From assembly GCF_000182925.2 (NCBI RefSeq), contig NC_026505.1, positions 2,666,001 to 2,730,000 of the forward strand: DNA of 64,000 bases, given 5' to 3'. The stretch is from Neurospora crassa OR74A. Taxonomy: Eukaryota > Ascomycota > Sordariomycetes > Sordariales > Sordariaceae. Position numbers and translations under genes: made by a program. The first letter of the stretch is position 1. Each line of letters begins with the position of its first letter. Under the pieces are notes generated by a model. The model saw nothing but the letters and a program-made list of their open reading frames with translations. It did not search any database and was not told where the DNA came from. Positions 23,042 to 34,341 of the stretch are shown piece after piece.

Positions 23042-23265
23042 TCGGCTGATTTGGTCGTAGACGGGCAGTGCTAGTCCTTCAATGGACGACGAATATTGTT
23101 CGAGGTGGGATGGATGCTTCTTCGCTCGTTGTTCCGATGAAGAGCAATGCTCGGAGGACGGGATAACACCCGAACACAGCGAAGCGGCCATCGGAGGATC
23201 AGGCGGGCCCCTGCGGCCGAATCATCAAGGAGGCAATTATCATAGTCTCAAGCAGTTGAATCATG
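23042..23265 (+). repeat. Repeat family copy C
   Basis: Carries all three conserved blocks: 23043-23088 (near identical to copy B), about 23113-23155 (close to copy A) and 23193-23226 (near identical to copy B). Two local hairpins are possible: GTCC-TTCAAT-GGAC in block 1 and TTCCGA...TCGGAG in block 2. It is spaced about 335 bases from copy B. No open frame is conserved across copies. Confidence 0.75.
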
Positions 23266-23683
23266 TACTTAGACTTAGGCATAAGTACTAGATTCACAAA
23301 ACACTACAAGAATGTTTGCATCATATAAAGTTACCGCCAGTTTGGGTGTCATGTGTACTCCGACGCTGCTTCATATGCACCGAACCATACAGAGCACAGC
23401 TAACTCTACCTGAAAAGAATTCCGAGTTTCACGAGATTATTCGGTACGCAATCTTGTTTTTTGCGTCTTCTGAAAGCCGAATACCAGGAAATCCCAGGGA
23501 AGTCGGGCAAGTATTAAGAAATGCGGGGCCGATGGTGGTGTTCACATGCTGCTGTTGTTGATCGATGTCATGTATTTCCAAGATGTATTGTACAACTCCA
23601 ACCCCCGACTCCCATAACTTACACTCGCATGCCTAACGACACTCTAGGTAGGTACATATACATGCCTGAAACCAGACTATGCA
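23266..23683. other. Short noncoding gap after repeat array
   Basis: About 0.4 kb between the last repeat copy and the stop codon of the PPR gene. No feature is supported; it includes the PPR gene's 3' end. Confidence 0.5.
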
Positions 23684-26203
23684 TCACAAGCTGCTTGAAG
23701 CACTCGCGACATTCCTCGTCCTGTACGCCTCCAACCCTTCAATTTCCCCCGTCGTCTCCTCCCACTCCTCCTCCGCCGCCTTGACCACTTCCCTCTCTTC
23801 TCCTCTTTCACCAAGCGACTCCTCCACCACCACGCTGTCGCTAATATCCCTCAGCTGCTCCTCCATAATCCTATACTCGTCCTGCGCCGCAATCCAATCA
23901 GGCATCTTGGACATGTCCTCGGAGTTCTCGTTCTGGGCAGCCGCCTCAGCCAGCCTGGCCACGAACGCCGCCTTTCTCTTCTGCTTCTTATCCTCCAACC
24001 GCTGCATCATCTGCAGCGCACCCTCACGATTGAGCAAGTAGCTAAATGCCCTCAATGTGAAACGATCAGGCTTATATCCCGCAGCCTCCATGCGCTGCAG
24101 TGCCGATGCCGTCTTGCCGACGACCTGCAGCCGGGCGTGGCCGGCAATCAGGGTGTTCCAGGTCACGCGATTAGCTTCGACGCCGTGGTCGCGCATCATC
24201 TTGAAAATGCGGTCACCTTGCTCGCGGTGCTCGCGCCGGTGCATGAAGCCGTGCAGCAGGACGGACCAGGTGTAGATGCTCGGGGCCGGGTGGCGGGGTT
24301 CCAGATCGGGCTTCTGTGGGTCGGCGTCGAAAAGCGCGCGGGAGGCGGCAGCATCCTTGAGCATGTCGCTGACGATGTCGAGGGCGGCGAGGGCCATGTT
24401 GGTGCCTTGCCATTCGAGGATGGCCTTGATAACGGTGTCGTGGATAATGGTGCCCTTGGAGGCGACGAAGGCGAGGATGGTCGGGTCACCCTGCTTGAGC
24501 CGGTTGCGGAAGTTGGAGTAGAACTCGATCAGGCTGGAGGGCTGGGAGAAGTTGCGGATGAAGGAGGCCACCATGATGTTGAGCGTGTCGTTACGTGGTT
24601 TGATACGTGCTTCGGCCTCGAGTTCGGGTATAAGGGCCAGGGTGTTCCTGAGCGATCGCATACTCTGCCAGCCAGACCATGAAGGGGCCATTCCATCGAG
24701 TTCTCGCTGATGTGTTTCTGCGGTGTAGCTTTGTAGGTCGATATTCAACAGGGCTTGCAAAGGACCAAGGTCGAATAGCTTGGAGTACGTCCTGAACATG
24801 TACTCAAAGCTTGGAATGGGGACTGGTGGCTTCATCTTCCGCTTTCGGAGCTCCCAGACCGTCGTAGTATGAATAAAGGTGAGGACACCGTTGATGATGA
24901 CGGGATCTTGTGACGCTTCAACTGGTAAGAGCTCGAGTATGCGGCGGAAGCTCCGGTGATCATTTGCTAGCGTAGCTCCGTGCAGAAACTGGGAATAGAA
25001 ATGGAAATCTGGCTGGACTCCCTGACTGGTCATAAGGTCGTAGACCTGCCACGCAGTTCCCAGTTCGTTGTTATCGCAAAGGTTCCTGAGTATAGTTGTG
25101 TAGTGGATGATGTTGGGCTGAAGTCCGAATTCCAGAAGCTCTTGATTTAGTTGCGAGCGGAGCGTGGGGAAGTTCTCGCCGTCCTCTTTATCTCCCGGTG
25201 AAATCTTTGGAAAGGTCAGGATGGCGGTAGCCAGAGCGGCGCAATGCAGCCCGTTGACATCCAGCTGACCATCCTGAATGATCTCACGCAGCAGATCAGC
25301 AGCCGCCGGCTTGTATTTTGGCTCCTTTGCCAAGTACCATACAAAATGTTGCTTCGTGTTGACATGTAATTTCTGTCGGTATGCTTTGATGGCTACAAGT
25401 AACTCGTAGACCTGGTCCACTGTCGCATGCCTCAGTATATGGTAGATGGTATTTTGTCGCAGGCAGATGAAGCGCCTCGGGGTTTTGTGGTAGCAGTGAA
25501 GCAAGGCCCCAGCGACGGCCCTCCCGTATTCCGACTGCAAAGGCCCTTTTAGCCTCTGCAGATAGTCGGCCATGTATAGGAAACTGTCGACGATAGCGTA
25601 GAAATTTGTCTTGTCTTTTTCAAAGATGGCCCGGAAGATGTCCGGGGCTTGGTCGGGGAACCAGTGGAGAGCGTCGACCATAACCGGCCGCCAGAGCTTT
25701 CTTCGACTCTCCTTAGGTATGAGCAGCCAGGCTTGCCGCATGTGGTCGACGTCCCTCTGGCAAAGTAGATCTTGTATTATGTGAAGCTCCGGGCGCCCCT
25801 CTGACTGCAGGGCCTCGTCTCGGAGTTTGTCTCTCTGTTTCCTATCCAAGGCTCTCTTCGCCCATATCTGGGTGAACCGTCTCTTCCAACGGTAGAGGTC
25901 CACCAGGCTGCTGTAATAGCCAATCTTTCGGACGTTCTTTTGGAGGACCCTTCGGTCCTCTTTCCACTGGTATAGCCATCCTTTCAATGGTACGTAATAG
26001 TCTGAGCATGTGCGCCCATTTCCATCTGACTCGGTGGCTGGCCTCGGCTGGCTTGACGACTGCTGGGCGGGTGGCGAGGACGCGAGAGAGCTAACAGAAC
26101 GCACCAGCGGCCGGGAACGGAGGGAAAGCCGGAGCTGAAGCGGATCGCCTTGTTGTCGGAGGTTGGAGCGACATGACCGGCATATGAACGGAGCCTGGTG
26201 CAT
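23684..26203 (-). CDS. Mitochondrial pentatricopeptide repeat (PPR) protein
   Basis: An 839-residue single-exon protein from the ATG at 26203. The N-terminus (MHQAPFICRSCRSNLRQQG, then many Arg/Ser and no acids) looks like a mitochondrial targeting sequence, which is why I prefer it to the in-frame ATG at 26377. Helical-repeat segments with PPR character lie near residues 364-410 (YTTILRNLCDNNELGTAWQV, then GVQPDFHFYSQFL) and 640-720 (YTWSVLLHGFMHRREH; VEANRVTWNTLIAGHARLQ; GYKPDRFTLRAFSYLL). PPR proteins bind organelle RNA and act in mitochondrial RNA maturation or translation; fungal members of this size include translation activators and complex I assembly factors, and I cannot say which this is. 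The C-terminus is acidic and coiled-coil-like. It shares a divergent promoter with the Cwf18 gene. Confidence 0.85.
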   Translation of the reverse strand: MHQAPFICRSCRSNLRQQGDPLQLRLSLRSRPLVRSVSSLASSPPAQQSSSQPRPATESDGNGRTCSDYYVPLKGWLYQWKEDRRVLQKNVRKIGYYSSLVDLYRWKRRFTQIWAKRALDRKQRDKLRDEALQSEGRPELHIIQDLLCQRDVDHMRQAWLLIPKESRRKLWRPVMVDALHWFPDQAPDIFRAIFEKDKTNFYAIVDSFLYMADYLQRLKGPLQSEYGRAVAGALLHCYHKTPRRFICLRQNTIYHILRHATVDQVYELLVAIKAYRQKLHVNTKQHFVWYLAKEPKYKPAAADLLREIIQDGQLDVNGLHCAALATAILTFPKISPGDKEDGENFPTLRSQLNQELLEFGLQPNIIHYTTILRNLCDNNELGTAWQVYDLMTSQGVQPDFHFYSQFLHGATLANDHRSFRRILELLPVEASQDPVIINGVLTFIHTTTVWELRKRKMKPPVPIPSFEYMFRTYSKLFDLGPLQALLNIDLQSYTAETHQRELDGMAPSWSGWQSMRSLRNTLALIPELEAEARIKPRNDTLNIMVASFIRNFSQPSSLIEFYSNFRNRLKQGDPTILAFVASKGTIIHDTVIKAILEWQGTNMALAALDIVSDMLKDAAASRALFDADPQKPDLEPRHPAPSIYTWSVLLHGFMHRREHREQGDRIFKMMRDHGVEANRVTWNTLIAGHARLQVVGKTASALQRMEAAGYKPDRFTLRAFSYLLNREGALQMMQRLEDKKQKRKAAFVARLAEAAAQNENSEDMSKMPDWIAAQDEYRIMEEQLRDISDSVVVEESLGERGEEREVVKAAEEEWEETTGEIEGLEAYRTRNVASASSSL

Positions 26204-26840
26204 GGTTCTCCGGAAGGCCGACGGGCCGACACCAAGATAGAGCCGCAGGCGGAAACGATTTCTATGACGGAGCGTATGTTGGCATCGTCTGTCATGTGTG
26301 TGTTGGGGAGTCCAATTCCGACTCGACGACCATGGAAGGTCGGGTTGCGATGTCGCCGTAGTATCGAAAACGGCCAAAAATTTGACAAGACAGGAATCCG
26401 GGCCGGTGATAAGCTGCGCGGCACGGCGAGGTGACTGGAGGGGCGATCTGCCTACCTCTAAGGTACCTAGCAGTACTGTATGCGCTCGGCTTTTTACTGG
26501 ACTGTAGCTAACGTCAGGGATGGATCTTGGGACGGCAGGCGCTAAGCTTTAGCGAGCCCGGTCCGTGCTTAACACAAGCGTCGCCGGGAACCACCCCACG
26601 CGGGACCTGGGAGCGCGTCCCAGTCCCACTGGACTGCCCGCACTGCCCTGCCGCCTCCATGTCACTGAATGAGATCCACAGTTTCAGAACCTCACTCCTC
26701 CACCATCTACATATCGACGGCATCCCAAACAGTGCATCGCAGTACCGAATTCGCAAGACGCAACGGATTGATCCAAGATTGGAATTAACGGATTCAGCCA
26801 CAACATCTCACACAACACAAGGAAGACACCCAAACCGATA
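26204..26840. promoter_or_regulatory. Divergent promoter, PPR gene / Cwf18 gene
   Basis: About 0.64 kb between two start codons pointing away from each other. It must hold both promoters. No specific element stands out. Confidence 0.5.
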
Positions 26841-27542
26841 ATGTCATCCCACGCGACACTCGCAGCCGCCGCTGACGACCGCAAGGCCCGTCTAGCCAAG
26901 CTCAAGTCTCTGAAGCGCAAAGAACCCGAGCCCACCTCCTTCGACGATGGCGAAGAGTCCCACGATTCCCCAGCCCAACACACCAACCACAACGACGACG
27001 GCGACAACCAGGAGGAATCCACAACCAAATCCAAAGACGGCACCCCAACAGCCGACGTAGCCCGCCTCCACCTCTCCGGGCGCAACTTTGACTTTGAAAC
27101 GCGCGGGCCCAAGCTAGGCTTCGAAGCGCCTCCCACGCTGACGCTCGAGAAACCGACACTAGAAGAGCAAGCGGCCGATATCGAGGAGGAAGCGCAGCGA
27201 CAGGCTGCTTTGGACGCGCAAGCCGCCGAAGAAAACAAGGGCATCGACCTGTTCAAGTTGCAGCCCAAGAAGCCCAACTGGGACCTGAAGCGGGAGCTGA
27301 ACCAGAAGATGGAGGTGCTGAATGTGCGGACGGACAACGCGATAGCGCGCATGGTGAGGGAGCGGCTGGCAGCCAAGAAGCAAGCGGCTGTGCAGGATAA
27401 GACGAAAGACGGAAAGGAGGAGGAGGAGGCCGGTATGCTGGAAGGGACGGCGCTGGTGGAGGGGATGAAGTTGAGGGAGAGGGAGGAGGCCGAGGAGGAG
27501 AGGAGAGAGAGGGAGTTGGAGGAGGCCGAGTTGGCGGCTTGA
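26841..27542 (+). CDS. cwf18: Pre-mRNA splicing factor Cwf18 / CCDC12 family
   Basis: A 233-residue single-exon protein. Cwf18 (human CCDC12) belongs to the Prp19/Cdc5-associated spliceosome. Landmarks: N-terminal DDRKARLAKLKSLKRK helix, an acidic disordered linker, then RNFDFETRGPKLGF and the family core around residues 133-175 with IDLFKLQPKKPNWDLKREL, LNQKMEVLNVRTDNAI and RMVRERLA, as in CCDC12 where PRKPDWDLKRD and AIAELIRERL occur (from memory). The tail is a long Glu/Arg-rich coiled-coil extension (EREEAEEERRERELEEAE) beyond the core. It converges on the zinc-knuckle SR-rich gene about 200 bases away, another likely RNA-processing protein. Confidence 0.9.
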   Translation: MSSHATLAAAADDRKARLAKLKSLKRKEPEPTSFDDGEESHDSPAQHTNHNDDGDNQEESTTKSKDGTPTADVARLHLSGRNFDFETRGPKLGFEAPPTLTLEKPTLEEQAADIEEEAQRQAALDAQAAEENKGIDLFKLQPKKPNWDLKRELNQKMEVLNVRTDNAIARMVRERLAAKKQAAVQDKTKDGKEEEEAGMLEGTALVEGMKLREREEAEEERRERELEEAELAA

Positions 27543-27743
27543 AGAGTTGGAACTTGACGGCAGCTGTATTCACGCGGTCAAGGCTGGACGGGAGAAGTGG
27601 ACCGAGAGGGGCGACAGGTCGAAAAGAACGAGGACGAGAACGAGGACGAAATATGCTCGCTAATCTCGGGAGGATTACTGTTATGATTTTGTTTTTACAG
27701 AGAAAGTATGCTATTCTCTACTTTGATACCCACCCCGCAAATC

Positions 27744-28693
27744 CTATCTACCCTTATTCATAGCCTGTGTCAACGCTAATCTCTTGCTGAAAGGGCTGAG
27801 ACTCCGCTCGCGCGGCGGTGGCGCGGGAGACGGTTCGCGCTTTGGAGGTCGTTGCGGCGACGGACTCTTGTATCTCGGCTGTCCACGGCCATCTTCCCTG
27901 TCCCGGTAGTATCCTCCTGCCCTGTGATTCTCTCCTCTGCTGTCTCGCCTGACCGGTGAGCGGGCTGGTGACCTGGACCTCGACTCGGAAACAGAATAGT
28001 CGCGCCTGGATAGCCTTGTCCTCCCGGAGTCACGTCCACGCTCACGTCCGCGCTCACGGCGGGGCGACGGCGAACGACGACGAGGAGGCAGCGACCCTTT
28101 CCGCGATGAGTGCTTGACCGGGCTCTCTGACCTCCGGCTAGAATACCGATCCCGGGAGTCGACTGAGCGTTGGCGGGCCGAAGGCGCCTTGGGCGATGGC
28201 TCAAAGAAGTCTTGCGCATGTGCTCTCCGTGGAGGTGACTTGGAATGGCGAGAGGGCCTTGGGGATGGAGAGCGTGTAGAGATGGTCGACACCGAATCAA
28301 CAGAAGCCGATCTACTCCTGCTTCTCCTTGGGCTCACGTCTCTAGATGGTGACTCGTCGTCCCTTTCAAGCTCCTTCTTCTTAGCCCGCTCAGCCTCCTT
28401 CTGGGCTAGAATCTCGTCGGCCACACCTTCCTTGTCCTGAGGCGGCACGGCACTAGTAAGCTTGGGTAGCAGCTTGGGATTAAAGAGTTGTTGGGTGCGC
28501 GACGGCCTCGGGATGTAGGGCCGTTCCGCAGCTGAGGCTTTACACTCATACGAATAGTGACGTTCTGGGAATGTCAGCTGCGTGTCCTACATGTATTGTT
28601 GAAGTAGGGAGAACACTTATCTCTCTTTAGGCATTTCTGGCATTGGACGGTTGAGGGGGTTGATTTGGACGGTATATTGCGCCCTCGATACAT
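27744..28693 (-). CDS. Zinc-knuckle protein with SR-rich tail (ZCCHC10-like); splice frame not closed
   Basis: Exon 1 (28693-28617) encodes MYRGRNIPSKSTPSTVQCQK then CLKRDK; exon 2 (28564-27744) continues RHYSYECKASAAERPY and PRPSRTQQLFNPKL, then about 230 residues of RS/SP repeats. The Cys-x2-Cys...His-x4-Cys pattern and the PSRT stretch match the ZCCHC10-type zinc knuckle, a likely nuclear RNA-binding or splicing-associated protein. A 52-base intron with a CTGAC branch point and cag acceptor separates the two. With the only canonical donor (gtgttc), the joined message is one base out of frame: exon 1 ends in phase 2 but exon 2 needs phase 1, around a run of four A. No in-frame ATG serves exon 2 alone. 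This may be a sequence error, an unusual splice, or a real frameshift. Confidence 0.7.
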
Positions 28694-30657
28694 GATGGTA
28701 ACCGGAAGGATTGTTTGGAATGTGGCTGGCCCCTGGAGATTGGAGCTTTATGTAGAATCAAAATGAACTATCTTCGTCCACCTGCCGTTTCTCAAGTTAC
28801 AACGCCAACAAGGTCGGGGTGCCGTTCGATTAAGAGGTCGTTACTTGTTTAATGATTTCGGCCAAACTTGTAAAGTGATCGATCAAGGACGTGAAGCTTC
28901 TTCTTGATGGTTTTGATACTTGAGGATGGCGTTGGTTGGTAGTGCCTGGGTAAGTCGAATTTGGTGATGAGTTCCAGTTCTGTCCGTTCGAGGTGAATGA
29001 ATGAGATTCGGTGGTTGATTGGTGGGTTGTGTAACAAGGTGTCAGCGGTGAAATTGACAGTTGAGAAAGGTCCAAGCACCAGTGCGATTGTTGTTGTCGA
29101 CAGGTGGAGGCACGTGACGTTGCCAAGATGAAGCATCTCGGTCGTGGCACAGTGCACCGGGGTGGGTGGGTGTGCAGGTGTCGATGGGAGCACTCATCCG
29201 GCACTTGTTTCTGCTTTTCAGAAAAGGGCCGCTCCGTGTCCTCCAATTCCTTCAGCGCAGAGCTAGGAAAATCAATATGGTCACTGTACTAATGAGCCAA
29301 GTCTCTCTCCGTACGAGACAGCCCATCGGATTTTCGGGTTGTCATTATCAATGTTCTGGAAGCATGGATGAATTTTTGAAAGTTGCGTTACGGGGCGTCC
29401 ATCTCGGCCAGCTTCGTAACGTAAACTGAAAATCACGAATTTTTATGGCCACGACTTTGTCCGGTTTTGCAGCCAAGATATTGAACCCCTCTCGACCAGT
29501 TCCCTCTCATTCCCCTCCTTTTGTCATACTCCCAATCAACCATATCTGAGCCACTGAGCTTTGTGTGGACGAAGACTTAGCGGTACAGCACCTACTTGTA
29601 TCCTCATGAGCGCAGTCGAATATACATACACCACATGAAGTTTGTAGTGTAGACCATACATAGCCCGGTAGAGTATCCAAGGTACCTTACCGTATAGTAC
29701 ACTAGAGGTAGGTAAAATCAAGGGTCCTGTCAAAATCAGACAGCGCACTACGTAGAGGTACACAGCACGTTTGCAAATCCCGCGCAATGGAAGGGATCGA
29801 TGGGATTTTGACACCGTTCAGTTACTAGAAATCAGGCCAACAGAAAGACAGGCCCAAGGTGGCCCACGGCAGGCGGTCCCCTACCCGTACCTGCAACACG
29901 GTGGCAGTCCCACTACATGGAGACCGACCCACGGCCACCTGAGGACTGAGGAGCCCGGCTCCCGCCCGGCGATGGATTCCTTTCGGGTGCAACCACCACT
30001 TTTAATCGACTTCCACCACTTCCAGTTATCTCGTCACAAACCAAACCCACACAAACGGGAAGCAACACCACGCCCCTCCTGCTCTCCCCATCATCCACCA
30101 AAGGTCCATCCGCCCAACCGTGGCGGCACCCTTTCCAGACACTTTGCTGTTTTCTGGGACTTAGGGCGCCGTCGGCTTTCCACTTTGTGGTCCGCCATTT
30201 TGGATCTCGGCCTTTTTCATCGTACCTGCACCCGCCGAACCGGAACCCCAAACCGACAGGCCCCAGCAAAAGACGAAAAAAAGAGGCGCGACACAAGCAC
30301 TGCAACAACTGAAGGCAGAGGAAGTCCGGGACTCGACTTTGGCCCTGGCCGCAACACTTGCGCATTCACATCCTACCTACACTAGACCGGACCCCCGAAT
30401 ACAATGATCACCAGCACTCGTCTTTCGCTTTGCGCCGCTTTGATCCGTTTCGTTTCTTGATTCAGCTGGATTCCGTCCCATCAAAAAGCTACATCATCGA
30501 ATTCCTCTACCGGATGCGACTTCCCGAGCGCGTTCTCTCTTCGACCGCCCTGATCTTCACCGGACAAACATACACGCATAGAGGCACTCTCGGCTGCTTG
30601 CGCGACTCTGTATAACATCCGCACTGCTCTTACAGCATCCCTTACACCGCAAAAGCC
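28694..30657. promoter_or_regulatory. Divergent intergenic region, zinc-knuckle / R3H genes
   Basis: About 2 kb between two divergent starts. It contains no gene I can support. The final 700 bases are C/A-rich and lead into the R3H gene's ATG, probably a long leader. Near 29670-29710 there are several short TAGGTA/TACCTA direct and inverted motifs. Confidence 0.5.
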
Positions 30658-33280
30658 ATGGCGACGTTCCAATCCACGGGCAACGACGTCAAACTATCTT
30701 TCGCAAAGGTACGTGGGCTTTCTTCACCTTGAACCCAGTGTTGCGCCCAGAAGACATGTGTCTGACTTGTGCTCTCCAGGTTGCAGCTGCTTCGGCATCC
30801 AAAGACTCAGCTACCATGGCAACTGCTACGAAAGCAAACGCACCGGTGACCGCCCGCGATAAGGTTGCGGTCCCGATCATGGTTGCCGCCGCCTCTGTCT
30901 CGATCCAGAGTGATGTACACGCACCCCAGCCTGCGCAAAGGACTGCCGATGAGGTGAAAGCTTCGCAGGACAACATCGTCGACGGACTCGGAAATTTGAA
31001 GCTCGAGACCAAGACATCAGATGTCTCTTTCGACGTTCCATTGACCAGCTCTATATCGATGCCTAACAAGGTTGTGATCAGCCAGACACCCTCGGACGAT
31101 AATTCAAGGGCTGACTCTAGCTCCGAGCTCGGCACCAAGCCACCAAGCTTGGATGGCAAGAGCATCACTTCTGGGACTACCTTTAATGCATTGGACGAGA
31201 AGGAGTCGTTGCGTCCAGACGACAGTGCCAGCATGAAGGCTGCCACTGAGGACGATGATGCCTTTTCCATCCGTGGATCCTACTTCAACGGCTCACGAAT
31301 GGGCTCGGAGGTTGCGGCTCGTATCCACCGCATCCAAATCGGAGATATGCCCCCACGGGCCATCACGACACATGCCATGGCTGGTAGTCATGGTCAACTA
31401 GGCCTTGCTACGCCTCAAAGTGGCATATCCGACAAACAGCCAGCGGCGGAGACGGAACTGCCCCTAACAAGCGGTCCAGGTGCCCCTGATGCCTTGACGG
31501 CAAATGGAGGATTCCTAAGCCAGCACCCGGATGAAAAGCTCTTGGAGGCCATGCGATCAGAGAAAGATCGGTTCAGTCTCTTGAAGATGGAACAGCAAGT
31601 TATTGAGTTTGTGGAAAATTCAAAGTATGTAGATCATCACTCACATCTGTCAAGTCTTTGAGTCGCTAACGCAGTGTCTGTGTAGGGAGCCGTTTATGGA
31701 TTTCCCACCAAACAATACGTTTTGGAGAATGTTGACACATAAGCTTGCGGACTATTATCATATGACCCATTCATATGAGGCGGTCTCGGGCGCAGTTCGC
31801 ATTTACAGAACCCCGTTCTGTAGAATTCCTCCACCACTATCCACCATTGCGCCGTCGACCTCTAACACCAGCTCTCCGGCTCCTGCTGTGATACCAAGGA
31901 AGATTATGCGACGTGGTGAGGACGGGGAATTTGCTCCTTCTAGCGCAAATCCCTCAAAGCCCACGTCGGAAGCTGGCAGTGACCCTAAAGATAAGCCTGC
32001 GGCTAGCAAGGAAAGAATGACTAGGGAAGAGCGGGAAGAGGCGTACAACCGGGCGAGGCAGCGAATCTTTGGAAATATGAAGGAATCTGATTCTTCGGGT
32101 CAAGGTATGTCTTGTGTGGAATTCCTCCACCTATAAGGCATTATAGGGCTAACGCAGTGTAGACGGTGAAACCTCCAATGGTGTTTCTCGGGCGAGCTCG
32201 GTATCTGCCAAGGACAAACCAAACGGTAAGAAGAAGGCCAATAAGCAACGTCGCGATGATTCGGAGAGTTTCGACTCACGATCTCAATACGTTGTCTATT
32301 ATGGAGGCCCTCAGCAGTCAACATGGGGACCGGCACCTCAGGCGTACCCCATCAACAATGTTCCATATAACGTCCAATATCAAGCACCATACCCAGCTGC
32401 GGTCCCGACGTATGCGCCTCAACAAGCATATGTCCCCCAGCAAGCATACCCGCAAAACCAAGCGTATCCGCAGATGGTTCCAAACAACGGATATGCTCCT
32501 CAATATGGCGCAATGGCAAACGTAAGTCATCTTCAAAAAGTCGGCGTTAAGATATAATCATCTCTTCTAACTCACCATCAGTATCCCGCCCCCTCTGTCC
32601 CCCAGCCGGCTTTACCAGTGCAACAGCAACATCGTTACCAACCTCCACCTAACCCTCAAGTTGCTCCGCCATACACTCCTCCCATGCCCAGTGTATCGCA
32701 GCCAGCATGGGGGCCGCCACAGCAAGCCTTCAACCAGCCCGGGCCTGGCTATTCGTCTCGATCGAGTCCCTCCCCAGGAGGAATACCGTATGCCTACGGA
32801 CAGCTTCCAGCGAATGCCAACCCCAACGATCCGAAAACTCAACACCCAATTCCCGGCAGCTACAATCGGCAGGCGCTCAACCCCAAGACGCAATCATTTT
32901 TGCCCGGCAACGCCATGCTCCCGATGCAACCGCCATCGGGTCCGTATGCAAGCTCGAACCACAGCAGCCCTCAGTTCTTACCGGCTCACATGAACTATGG
33001 TGGTTACCAGCAACCCATGCCGCCACCACCACAGGCGGGCTATGGCCCCGGCCCGATGGGATATGCCATGTCGAGGCAAGGGTCGAACAATTCAATGGGC
33101 CCGTATCATCATGCACCACCCCAACATCATGCTATGCCCCCCAACGCATCTCCCCACATCGCCCACAGCAAGGTTGCAGGCGGTCCACCACCGCCGACCG
33201 GACCAGCGGGACCGCAAGGCTACAGCCATCTCCCAACATATGGAAACCCTGCCTCATTGCCACAGAAACCTCCTATGTAG
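30658..33280 (+). CDS. R3H-SUZ domain RNA-binding protein
   Basis: Five exons, 30658-30708, 30780-31624, 31686-32104, 32163-32521 and 32582-33280, give 790 residues; all phases close, with short introns of 58-71 bases. Residues about 280-350 form an R3H domain, with Arg313 and His317 in FWRMLTHKLADYYHM giving the name-giving R-x3-H. It is followed by a SUZ domain (about 372-430: KIMRRGEDGEF ... ERMTREEREEAYNRARQRIF), another RNA-binding motif. The remainder is disordered; the C-terminal half is very rich in Pro, Gln, Tyr and Gly (for example QQAYVPQQAYPQNQAYPQ), a prion-like composition seen in granule-forming RNA-binding proteins. Animal R3HDM and Encore proteins share the R3H-SUZ pair. It probably binds single-stranded RNA in the cytoplasm. 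Confidence 0.9.
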
Positions 33281-34341
33281 AATCGGCGGGAGACAATGTA
33301 TTCAAGGGCAAGGTGGCAGCGTTGAACCAATGGGACATGATGGCCTCAGTCATGGCCCAAAGAAGAGGAGGATAGAACAACGGCAAAAGAAGGAGGAGCG
33401 AGTGAGCACTGTATATGCATATAGCTGTTACTAACGGTTGTTGGCATGGAATCATCTCCTAATGTTACTGTGCATAAGACATCATGAAGGAGAAAAGAGA
33501 CGGATGTTTAGGTCTGGAATCTATGGAAAAATTGGGGCACTCAGGAACGGCAGGCAGGCAGGCAGGCAGCATAGCGCAAAGGAGACAGGCAGGCAGACAA
33601 AGACTTGATCAAATCCACTCACAGTCGATTCTCATTCAGTCAACCCCAACGCGGTTTCTACGAAAGGTGAGCAGGTGCAAGGTCGAAACCAATGGAAACT
33701 GTCATCCCGCATTTATGTTTCCCGAAATTATATGGCACGGGCGGTTCAGGACGGACGATCAAAGCGTTGTATAGATTGTTCTTTTTTTAAACAGAAAATT
33801 CCCAAATCAATTCATCATGCTGCTGACCTGACTGAGTAAGAAGGCTCTAGTAGTAGTATTCCTATGAACGCCGTATTGCTTGAGACCCAACCAAAGACGT
33901 CCCATACCTCTCTTTCCCTCCCTTCTTTTTTTACCCTCTCTCACCCTTCCCGCTTTCCTTTTCTCTCTCTCCCCTCTCCCAAATCGATAACCGACAACCG
34001 AGACCGCGCGCGCACTTCATAACGCTGTAGCGAAACAGCAGGGTATAGACGGCAGACAGACGAGACAACTCCAAGTCCGCACAGGTCGAGAAGTAAATAG
34101 AATGGGGGAGCCCGCTTTCTCTTGTAAAAACGGCTGCTGACTGAATCAAACGCGCGCAAAAGGGATTCATTGTAAGAGAGAAATCGGATCCTTTTTGTGT
34201 GTGTGTGAACCTTTCTTTTCCCCTGCCTGATTGTGTGTAGTGGCCTTTCATTAAAAGAAGATACTGGAAGAACGAGTTTCATTCTTCTCTCTTTCCTTTC
34301 TCTTCTTCTCTTTCCCTTTTCTTTCCACCAATTCGTCCTCT
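33281..34341. other. Intergenic between convergent R3H and eIF3f genes
   Basis: About 1.06 kb, including both 3' ends. It holds a (GGCA)n tract and a pyrimidine-rich stretch at 33900-33980 and 34270-34330. No gene is supported. Confidence 0.55.
33549..33569. repeat. (GGCA)n microsatellite
   Basis: Five uninterrupted GGCA units, with further GGCA units at about 33586-33595. It lies in the probable 3' untranslated region of the R3H-SUZ gene. Confidence 0.8.

Noticed and set aside
26203-26377. N-terminal extension of the PPR protein from the ATG at 26377
   Set aside because: The 58 extra residues are His/Arg-rich and would hide the mitochondrial targeting sequence that begins at 26203.
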